A stretch of DNA of 64,000 bases from Adiantum capillus-veneris (Eukaryota > Streptophyta > Polypodiopsida > Polypodiales > Pteridaceae). Location of the stretch: contig CM043958.1 in assembly GCA_014529385.2 (NCBI GenBank), forward strand, positions 86,039,525-86,103,524, read 5' to 3'. Positions 27,201 through 38,159 of this stretch are shown here, piece by piece. Within the stretch, counting starts at the first letter, position 1, and each line of letters opens with the position of its first letter. The position numbers were made by a program, and so were the translations under genes. The notes under the pieces are model-generated. The model made no database searches and was not told where the DNA came from. It saw nothing but the letters and a program-made list of their open reading frames with translations.

Positions 27201-30200
27201 GACGCTCTGATACCATTGTAACCATAGAGGGCAAGCACCACACGCCTACTGAAAGAAGAGAACTAGAATAGACTTTAGCACTTCAACACAGCTTGAAATT
27301 GAGAATCCACACAGTAGACATGGAGTTGTGAAGTTCTACTCTCAGATGCAATGGCCCCAAAGCCTTGGCGTCCCTTTTGGTATTTTTTTATATTGATATT
27401 CATAGAGTACAATACCCGGGATGAGCACTCTCCAGCTCTACAATTGCTGAAACTAAGAGTGACTCCTTCAAAACATTCTTTTATAGGCTCTCACTTTTCA
27501 CCATTAAAAGCCAACTAGATTTTAATATTTTAAAAGCTCTTTAGAAAGTCAACTCCTAAAAATTGCTCTCCCAAAAGCTCTACAATTTAGCGTCTGGGCA
27601 CCTATTTATGGGGGCAGGGGAGTACCCACTTCCATCATCTGGTAATTGTGTATTGTGTCTTCTGCTCATGGTAGTCATGGGGGGCTGATCACCCCCTCTT
27701 TCCGACATCATCGTTTTGGTGTTGTGTCTATTGTCTCTCTCTCTCCTCTCCTCTCTCTCACGCTTCCGCACACGCACACTCACTTGGTATCAGCAGCTTC
27801 AGGCTCTTCATGGTCAGGGGCGCTTCACCATCCTCATCAGGTTCTCTCCCAAGAAGATCAGATAAGCCAGCGTTTTTTGGAAAGCATCTGTGTTTTCTAC
27901 AGATCTGCCAGCAGTTTTGCGAAAGCCATGCACACATTGGACTTTGGCGCTTTTCTGTCGCGGAGGACCCCCCTCCACCTGCGTTTTTTCATATCAGGCC
28001 AGCTTTTTTGCTTCTGGCTGCCAGCGCTACACTTTTTGGGCAATTTCGTCGCCGGAAAACCCCTTCAATCCATCAGCGTTTTTGCTGCCTCTTGCGTTTT
28101 TGGGGAGCACTTGCGTTTTTTGGATCTGCTGTGTTTTCAGCATGGAGGGGCAGTGCTCAGCTTCTGGACCCTACAGATCTTGCTATCCCACACGGCTTCG
28201 CATCCAGTGCATTGCCGTCAAGAATCCTCTCCATCTGCTACAGATTTCTGCCATACACCTGCTGTTTTTCTCTGTTTTCAGCCCACCTGGAGCTGCTACA
28301 TTGATTCCCCGCTCTCCCTACACCCTCTGCACCGCTCCGGACCATGCCGGGAGCGTACGAGCACGTCGAAAATCGCTGGACAGCAGCATTTTCATCACCT
28401 CGCAGTTGATTTTTTGGGTGGACAGCAGACACATGGCTTGTGTTTTTCACAGAGGATGAGGCTACCTCCTGCCAGGACACCATCCGGTGGTGATCCGTGC
28501 GGTGTCTTGGTGACTGTTGCAGTACACGGTATCTTCGACATTGGCTTGATCATCAACATGCGTATGATCCTTGGGAGATCCATTCATTCCAGCCATCATT
28601 CGGCAGTCGCACACTCCAAAGGGGCTGATGACTTGTGGTTTGCTATACTGTCACAAACTGCTGACGTGTCAAAGCCCTGAAGAAGGGAGTCAACTTGCAG
28701 ATGTCGGCCGAGGGGCCTAAACCCTAAGAAGGACAAGTAACAGAAGAAGAAGTCCTACCAACTTATGGGGACCCCCTCCGATGGGGCCCGAAGTGACAAA
28801 GGAAGTAAAATAAAGCAGGACCCACACACAAACTCACGCAAAAACTGATGACGTGGCAGTTGTACGGACGCTCCACGTTTTGCGTTGACTGCTGACGTGG
28901 CAAATGTACGGAATTCCGCAAAACGCGCAGGTAGCTTTTTGGCGTTGCTTTTGGACCAGAAGCTTTTGAGTTTGAAGGCTTTTCACTGTAAACTGCTTTT
29001 GGGGCCTAGGGCCTTTAAATATGAGGTTAGGGCTCATTCTCTGGCATGCTTCCTGGAGAAGGTGCAGAGTCTGGAGTACCGGCTTGTACTGTGTTGATGC
29101 AATATAAAGAAATACCGAAAGGGGCGCCAAGGTTTGGGGCCATACTCTCTGGGGTGGAATTCCGCCACTCCGTGTCGCGTGTCGCCTCTCTCTCTCTCAC
29201 TCCTGTTTTTATTGAAGTGCTAAAAGTCTGTTCAGTCTGTCCTTTTCTATTGGCACGTGGTGCTCGTCTTGTGACACATACCTAAGCACTCATCAGAGGA
29301 GTTCACACGAGATATGGCCATGCTCATGGCATATGGGATTCTGACATTCCCATAGAAGACACCACCATCTTGGGTGGACAGACACTTACCACTTGACGTC
29401 GACAAGTCTAATCACTTGCTTACACAGGAGCATCTACATGGACTTAGGGAGAGGCTTTTGGATCTCTTCTTGGACAGGTTCATTGCTTGGATCTACAGAC
29501 TGGAGTGGGACTTCAGTGCTTTAGACTCTCTTGGAGAGTTTACCCGTGAGATGTGGGAGATCAGGCATCATCACACGACTAACATCTAAAGTCACCCGGA
29601 GCTTGGCTTGGATGGTAGTGCAGTTGCTCTTCTACACTCTTGATCATTTCGATTGCTACCTTCAGAGTTGCTTGCACTCACTCTCGGTAACCTTACAGTA
29701 GACTTATCCCCCGACCTGGGTAGTAGGCCACTCCCAGCTCATTCACATTGAGAGCCACACGAGTTGCGGTTTGGTTGCGTTGTTGGCACGGATTCTGTTT
29801 TGGTTGACACCGGAGGATTGGAGGCAAGAGTACAGGCAAGATGGCGCAGACACATTAGTATGGCCTTTCCTCTTCTCAGAGGATCTTCACAGCGCAGACT
29901 TCTCAGTCTGGCTTCCCTTCTTCATACAGGATGACTACGGTGCAGACATGTCACAAACTGCTGACGTGTCAAAGCCCTAAAGAAGGGAGCCAACTTGCAG
30001 ATGTCGGCCGAGGGGCCTAAACCCTAAGAAGAACAAGTAACAAAAGAAGAAGTCCTGCCAACTTATGGGGACCCTGTCTGATGGGGCCCCAAGTGACATA
30101 AAGGATTAAAATAAAGCAGGACCTGCGTAGCAAACTGATGATGTGGCAGATTTCCAAAAATTGCATTGACATGATGACGTGGCAGCCTGTACGGATTTCC

Positions 30201-33200
30201 GTATTTTGCGGTGACTGCTGTACGGAATTCCGTGAATTACGCTGGCAGCTTTTTGGCATTGCTTTTGGACCAGAAGTTTTTGAGTTTGAAGGCTTTTCAT
30301 GTAAACTGCTTTTCATAGGCCAAGGGCCTTTAAATATGTACTAAGGGCTCATTCTCTGGCACGCTTCAGTGAGAAGGTGCAAAGCGCAAGTACCGGCATT
30401 GTACTGAGTTCAAGTAATATAAAGAAATACCGAAAGGGACGCCAAGGTTTGGGGCCAATACTCTTTGGGGTGGAATTCCGCCACTCCGTGTCGCGTGTCG
30501 TCTCTCTCTCTCAGTTCAGTTGTTATTGAAGTGCTAAAAGTCTGCTCAATCTGTTCTTTTCTATTGGCATGTGGTGCCCGTCTTGTGACAGTGGTATCAA
30601 AGCATCAGGCGTGTGCTTTTCTGAAAGCATACCGGTCCTACCAAGGAACAGACAGAGCAAGATTGCACTTTCAAAAGTTCATTGGAAATTTTAGCTTCGT
30701 GCTCTGACTCCGGTCCTATTAGCCACCCCCACCCTTACTTCATCGCGCATCGGGCTCCCGTCTTCATCGCTCTGTCTTACAGGGCATAAGCCATAAAGAA
30801 CCCAAGACATTGAATTCATAGATTCGGCAGAATATTTGCAGTTTCTGCTCAACGAGCTTCACGACATTCTTTCGCGGCATCCTCAGCAGAATCTTCCGAT
30901 GCTGCAAAGTTTTCAACAATTTTTAAACTACATGTTACCCCCTCTGATGCCCCAGGTGGTACCTCCTCCTCCGGCACCAAAAAGTACGAGAGCTTCCAAC
31001 CGGCAACCTTCTCAGCCATTTGTTCCGATCGGGGGGGTCTTCAGGAATATGATGCAACCATCTGACCCTGATTGAGTGCAACCGCCATTGCCCCCACCTC
31101 CACCACCACCACCACCAAGCTACAATGGTTGGAGCCCATATGGATACCCTTATTATCCATACCCGGGATATGCGCCTAACCAACCCAAAGATTTCAAAGA
31201 TGGCGGCACGACAGTCAAATTTTTCACTTTTTTCGGGGTGAAAGATCGCAAGAAAGCATTGCAGTTCCTACAACAATTCAACAACATCTATGCTTTGGGG
31301 AACTATACAGAAGAATCCAAGATTTCTCGAGTAGCGGGATTTCTTAAAGATAATGCTATACAATGGTGGAGTTCAATCGCGACACAACCGCATGCTCCAA
31401 GGACCTGGCAAGCTTTCAAGACAGTTTTGCACGTAGTTAACGTGACCCCGATGTTTGAAGTCCGGATTTTAGCAGAGTGGGGCAACTTGAAAATGCTTGC
31501 CACCGAAACCATGGACGACTATAACCAAAGGTTTCTCAACGTGTACCTTCCGATGTCCTTTTAAGTTCATTTCCTTGGAGAACCAATGCGAGCGGTACAC
31601 CATTGGACTACCATCACCATTGCAGGAATATTGTCTCTCCAAGCAAGTCTCTACCATGTAAGAGCTTATGGACCATGCCGCGGTCGGCTACAAGCTCATG
31701 AAAGGAAAGTTGGAGTTTACCACAAAAGAACCTCCGGCCACTAACCAGAACTCCCGGCAACAACGAACAGATTCTCGGGAATCCCGTGAAAACCAACCTC
31801 AACGGCCTTGTCTGACACGTCAACGAGACGCCTTGTTACAAGAAGGCCGATGCCTCGAATGTTTCCAAACAGGGTATACGTTCAATACATGTCCTGAGCG
31901 AGCCTCAACGTCCTCAGTGCAACCTTCTGCTCCCACGTCAGACAGACCCCCGGGGCCACCTCCGGCCAAGAAGGCTAGACCTGCTATTGGACTAGTACTC
32001 GATATTTATGGTATACATCTCGAGAGTTTTAATGAATTATGCAGAGCTTGTGGAAAAGTCAGCTTGAAAGCCCTTATTTTCTTTGACCCCGGAGCTATGG
32101 AGAACTTCATCCATCCAGAATTCTTGAAGCACATGCACTTTGATTATGATGCAGAGGGTGGAGAAATTGAAGCTGAGCTAGCCACGGGGCAAACTCAGAA
32201 AGTGGTACCGCTCATTGGTGCACTTCCAGTGACTATACAAGATTATCGTGAAAAAGCCGATTTTCACATTATGAAGTTGGGCATCATTCTTGTCGTGCCA
32301 AGCTAGCCACGGGGCAAACTCAGAAAGTGGTACCGCTCATTGGTGCACTTCCAGTGACTATACAAGATTATCATGAAAAAGCCGATTTTCACATTATGAA
32401 GTTGGGCAATTGTGACGTTCTCTTGGGCATGCCTTGGCACGACAAGAATGATGCAATTCTCCACGTTCGGAACCGAACCATCACTGTGATGCAGAAGGGC
32501 AAGCCAATTGTCCTCAAAGTTCGGTTGTCCGAACAAAGCCCTAAATGACCTCTCTAGCTGTTTTCTAGTTAGATACTTTTGAATTTTGTTTGAGAATCTG
32601 TTTGAGAACTTGTTTCGTGATCCTGTTTGAAATGGATGGTATCTGTTTTGAACCTGTCTTGGTGCCGATTTGAATTGTTTGACTCTAGTTTTAATATTGT
32701 TTTCAATGATTGGTGATTTTACTCCCGGGTGGAGACGTGAGAAATACTATTTTGGTATTGTTTGAACCTCGGAACAACGCAGGCCGATGCCTCAGGAGCT
32801 GGGAGCGTTCTGTTGTATGCTAGAAAACCTCGGAACGACGCGGGGTGATGCTTGGGGAGCGCTTGGTTGTATGCTTGAACCTCAAAGCGACACAAACTGC
32901 GGTCTGGGGAGCGTTTGGTTGTACAGTCCTCTGAGCTCTTGGCCCGGACCTTTTTAGGTTATTTGCGGGGGGAGTGACGAGGTAGTCGTTGAGTAGCTTC
33001 ATACCGCAGACCGTTTGTCTCGGGGGAGTGCTCAGCGGCGGCGTTTGTTGTGTCTTGTAACATGCATATGTAAGCATTTGTGTTGCATTGTCATGTGCCA
33101 ACTACTGAATATTCCTAATTGGATGAGATTGCCTAGGTATGTAATTTTAGTGCATCAAGACACCTGTGGAAGATCAGTACAGTCAGGGTGTGATGGCTAA

Positions 33201-36200
33201 TTTTACTACGCCGGAATATCAAGAGTTCCGATCTGGACGAAAGGAGAAGCTAACTCCTTTATCAAAAGAGCCGGAAGGAAAAGCTAACTCCTTAACAAAA
33301 AGAGCAAACTGATTGTCCCTCGGAATGACCCTCGGAAATTTTTGAGCTAACTGAGTTGTTTTGCAGATATGTTGTAATCGCGGACGATTACTCTCTTTCA
33401 AGAAGGGGAGATGTCACAAACTGCTGATGTGTCAAAGCCCTGAAGAAGGGAGCCAACTTGCAGATGTCGGCTGATGGGCCTAAACCCTAAGAAGAACAAG
33501 TAACAGAAGAAGAAGTCCTACCAACTTATGGGGACCCCGTCTGATGGGACCCAAAGTGACAGGTTTCCGAGTTTTGCGGTGACTGCTCTACGAAATTCCG
33601 TGATTTACGCTGGCAACTTTTTGGCATTGCTTTTGGACCAGAAGTTTTTGAGTTTGAAGGTTTTTCATGTAAACTGCTTTTCATAGGCCAAGGGCCTTTA
33701 AATATGTGCTAAAATACCGAAAGGGGTGCCAAGGTTTGGGGCCAGTACTCTCTGGGGTGGAATTCCGCCACTCCATGTCGCGTGTCGTCTCTCTCTCTCT
33801 CAGTTCAGTTGTTATTGAAGTGCTAAAACTCTGTTCAGTCAATTCTTTTCTATTGGCACGTGGTGCCCGTCTTGTGACAAGACATCTTGGTCTGACCACA
33901 CCTCTTCTCAGAGGCCCTTCACAGTGCAGATTGTTGAGTCTGGCTTTCCCCTCATCTTGGATTACCCTACCGACTGACACGACACCATCCGGTGGTGGTC
34001 CGTGCGGTCTCCCAATGACTGCTGCAGCTTACAGTAGCTTCTACAGTGCAGACTGTTTAGTCTGGCTTTCCTTGATTCGGAGGAGTTTACGGAGCAGATT
34101 GCTACATCTGGCCTTCCTGGAGTTTTACATAGCTTAGCCACTTGGCCACACTGGGTTACAGGTTCATGCATTGACAGGCTTCCGGTTATTCTCATGACGA
34201 TTCTTGGGCTTCCCCATTTTCTCCAGACAGTTTGAGTACAGACACCACAGATCTTATTGGGCAGGACACTTGCAAGTCTATTGGCACTTCTTTTACGACA
34301 AGGAGTTGTTTTTACACTCGGTTCGGGACCTTCATGCAGTACCTTCACACTGCATCAGCGGAGTACAACAGTTTGCTACACTGCTCGTGACGACATCTCA
34401 CCGTGAAGATCTCTCGGAGGTTGGGACACCCCAGACCGCTGCAAACATGGCAACAGACATCTTCATCATTTGCCTCACATGTTCAGCTTCTCGCAGTTTG
34501 TTCAGCATCAGGTGTTGAGAGGGGGTGTTAGACTTACACTACTCTGCTGCTTCACATAGGTCTAGGGCATACTTGTACGGCTAGTATGTCTCCGGGCTGG
34601 CCACCCATAGTCTAGGTTGTACCTGGTCCGGCCGCCCGAGTTTGGGACCGGCCGCCCACCTTGTCTTGGGGCCCTCATAGATATTTCTTTTCTTGTTGGG
34701 TCTTGGGGGATTTTTCCAGGCATTGCCCTACCTCCCCTGGGCACCTATTTATGGGGGCAAGGTGTTACCCACTTCCATCATCTGGTCATTGTGTACTGGG
34801 TCTTCTGCTCATGGTAGTCATGGGGGGTTGATCGCCCCCTCTTCCCTACATCAACGTTTTGGTGTTCTATCTACTGTCTCTCTCTCTCCTCTCCTCTCCT
34901 CTCACGCTTCCGCACACGCGCACTCTCACAATGCTATGGTCTGAGGATCGTTTAATTGTACTCTAACCAGGAGACGCTACGGTCTGGATATCATTTAGTT
35001 GTACTTCAAACCTCTAAACTCTATGACGAGACCTTTGCACTAATTGAGAGGATGGCAACTGTTTGGACATTTTTTTCTCTAACAACTAAACGCTCGCCAA
35101 ACTGCAGCCTGCATCGCGCAAAGGTTTCTAATACAACTAAACACTCTCTAGAACGTAGCCTACGTCCTTCAGAGGTACAGCTAAACGCTCCCCAAACTCT
35201 AGTCTACGTCGTTCAGAGGTTATCAAATAGCGTTAAAACCGCATTGCAACCAGAATCAAGTAAATTCAATCGGCACCAAGACAAGTTAAAAACAAATATA
35301 ATCTATTCCAAACAATTTGCAAATAGTATTCTCAAACAGTGTTTCAAAAAGTGTCTAAATACAAAGCAAACAAAAATCATTCGGGGTTGGTTTCTGCAAG
35401 TTGGACTCGAAAAACGGTTGCCCTGTCCTAGTTTCACAGTGATAGTTTTGCTCCGGAACTGAATGTAGCATCGTTTTTATCATGTCCAGCCATTCCCAAA
35501 AGAGCATCACAGTGCCTCAACTTCATTATGTGAAAGTCAACCTTGCCATGATATGCTTGAATGGTGATAAGAAGGGCACCGATAAGCACGACAACTTTAG
35601 TGGTATCTCCTATAGCCAGCTCTGCCTCAATGCCTCCAACAAACTGGTCGTACTCAAAGTCCATGAGCTTGAGAAATTTTGGATGAATGAAATTTTTTGT
35701 GGTTCGAAGATCAAAGAAGATAAGTGCATTGTGGCCACAAATCTTTCCATAAGCTCTACACAATTCCTTGGAAACATCGGGTGTAGAGATTGTGTAAATG
35801 TCTGGAACAAGTCCCACTGAGGTTTTGGCTTTCTTGGCGAGAGGTTGCTTGGGAGGTTTATCTTCTTTGTGAGGACAGACGTAAGAAGTAGGACGTGTGT
35901 CCTTTCTAGAAACATTCGAAGCACCTACCTTCCTATTGAAAAGTATCCCGTTGGCGAGTAGTCACGCAAGGTCGTGCAAGCAGAGTCGAAGTGTCAAGAG
36001 AATCCCAAAAATTTGACCGTCGTGCTCGAGGATTTTGTGTAGGTGTTGGTTAGTTCTCGATTGTAAATTCAAGTATTCCCTTCATCAGTTTATAACCAAC
36101 TGCAACATGGTCCATGAGATCTTGTATGGTAGAGACTTGCTTGGACAAACGCTATTCTTGAAGTGGTGATGGTAATCCGATGGTATATCGCTCACATTGG

Positions 36201-38108
36201 TCCTCCAAGGTTAGTTTGAAGAAAGAGACCAGGAGGCAGTTGTCCAAAAACTTCCAATTGTAATCGTCCGTGGTTTCCTTGGTCAGCATTTTCAAGTTAT
36301 CCCATTCTCCCAGAAGGTGTACTTCAAAGTTCAAATAAGGAGGTCATGTAGCTTCTAGTAAAAATATTCTTGAAAGCTTGCCAAGCTCTTGGAGCATGAG
36401 GCTTTGTGCATAGAAAACTCCACCACTGCATAGCATTGTGCTTGAGAAAACTAGCTAATCGAGAGATTTTGGATTCTTCTGTGTAATTCGCCAGTAAATA
36501 GATATTGTCCAACTATTGAAGGAACTGCATTGCTTTCTTCCAATCTTTCACTCCCTAAAAAGTGAAAAATTTTACCGTAGATCCATCATCCTTGAAGTCT
36601 TTATGCTAAGACACTGCAGATATTAGAGGTGGATAATAGGGGTAGGCATATAGGCTCCAACTGTGAAACACACCTGGCGATGGGGAGGTGGTGGCAAAGC
36701 AGGCGGCACAGGTGATGAAAAATCAGAAGGTCGGAAAACTCCCCCAAGAGGAATAGAAGCTTTTGTGGGCTATCGAGACGAAGCTCTTGTATTGTTTGGT
36801 GCTAGAGGAGGGAAATCCTGAGGCATCAGTGGCGGCAACATGTAGTTCAAGAACTGTTGGAAGCTCTACAGAATAGGTAGATTTTGTTGAGGATCCTTCA
36901 AGACGATGTCGCAAAGTTCTAGAGGAAAAATTGCAAGTACTCGGTGGAATCAAGAAACGCCAGCTTTGCCTGTTTTGGTAGAACGTTTCATTGTCAACAC
37001 AACAAACGACTAAAGCTATGATACCACTATAACTGACGGGCACCATGTGACAAATGTAAAGAATAAAACTGGAACAGACTTTAGCACTTCAAACACAACA
37101 GAACACACACACACACAAAATCCACACGGTAGACACGGGATGCCAGAGTTCCACTCTAACATGCGCTTGCCCCAAAACCCCGATGCCCCTTTCGGTATTT
37201 CTTTTATATTGCTTTGGCAAAGGTAACTGCCAGGAAGAGCATGCTCTGCAATCTGCACACCCTAGATTTGCCAAAGAGCTCCCCCGAGGCATTCATTTAA
37301 AAGCCCCAAGCCCTAAAAAGCATCAAATACAAAGGATGGCGCTGAAAAGCACCTAGAACTTGCGAGTAGACTTGCCTCGTCAGCATTCTGTGATTTGCGG
37401 CGTGAAATCCAAGATTCCGTACAACAGGCCATGTCATTAGCTTTTGGGTGTTACTTCTGCTCCTCTTTAGTGGAATGCCACATTATCACTTTTATGACAG
37501 TCTCCCCAACTTCCACCCACTCAAATAGGGTCCCAACTGTCCAATGAAAGCATACACTCTGGTAGAGTGGATGCAGAATCAAGTCGGCATATGAGTGCTG
37601 TCAAGAACTGCTCTAAACAACATGCAACCGAAGCTACCATTAGTAGGTGTGCCAGTGACATTGAAAAGCCCTTACCATCCCTCAAGAGTAGGAAGTGCCC
37701 TGTAACCCCTCTCCAAGCAAGAAGGGTCGGTCTAGAATATAAGCTTCTACCAAATGGTTGTCCCCTTTGTAATATGGCTTAATTCTCTTGTTGCATTTCT
37801 CGAGGACCAGCCCCATATTCGTCTCCCTAACTACAAGGAGGGCCTTGTAAGTTCCAAACATAACATCAATCTTCTCTCCGCTGCAGCTTTCGAATCGCAA
37901 AGTCTCTTCATAGTGTTGGAAATGTCTATATCTTGGGGCATAGTCTCTTCATAATGTTGGAAATGTCTATTTCTTGAAGCCACATAGCTCTAGGCCCTAG
38001 GGATGCCTTTAACAGCCTTGCGTTGTAGCTGTTCACAAGCACCTCTCTCCCTCCACAGTGCAGCATCTTGTGGAATGAGCTCTCTGTCTCTTTTTTTTTC
38101 TTATAATG

Positions 38109-38159
<51 letters not shown>

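Larger units (their letters stand above)
29949..33879 (+). mobile_element. Element A: gag-protease LTR element (TR-GAG-like)
   Basis: 3.9-kb element with a perfect 5-bp duplication AGACA (29944-29948, 33880-33884). 5' LTR 29949-30590, PBS TGGTATCAAAGC (30592-30603), gag and protease, a non-coding 3' region with tandem repeats, polypurine tract TCAAGAAGGGGAGA (33398-33411), and a 3' LTR 33412-33879 lacking about 170 internal bp. No RT, RNase H or integrase, so it depends on helper proteins. It sits in element B, in the same orientation as the solo LTR. Confidence 0.92.
27595..34930 (+). mobile_element. Element B: LTR element with a non-coding interior (LARD-like), host of two later insertions
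   Basis: The partial 5' LTR (27595 to about 27784) matches the last half of the 3' LTR (34526-34930). PBS TGGTATCAGCAGC is at 27784-27796 and the polypurine tract TTGAGAGGGGG precedes 34526. Without its insertions (28649-29276 and 29949-33879) the interior is about 2.2 kb and encodes nothing recognisable. Long open frames at 27646-28680 occur in all three plus frames at once, which points to low stop density rather than coding. The 5' LTR is cut at the junction with fragment C. Confidence 0.75.
5768..38159 (-). other. Intron 1 of the CwfJ/CCCH gene, about 32.4 kb
   Basis: Donor GT at 38158-38159 (GTAAGA) and acceptor AG at 5768-5769 (ATGCCAG). The interval is filled with LTR retrotransposons in both orientations, at least three of them nested. 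The other introns are short: 147, 110, 427, 105, 80, 99 and 816 bp. The reading frame on both sides is intact, which suggests the intron is tolerated, but no transcript evidence is available here. Confidence 0.85.

Noticed and set aside
27646-28680. 344-codon plus-strand ORF as a novel gene
   Set aside because: Two other frames are open over the same interval, composition is odd, and it runs from the LTR of element B into a solo LTR, so it is an artefact of stop-poor sequence.
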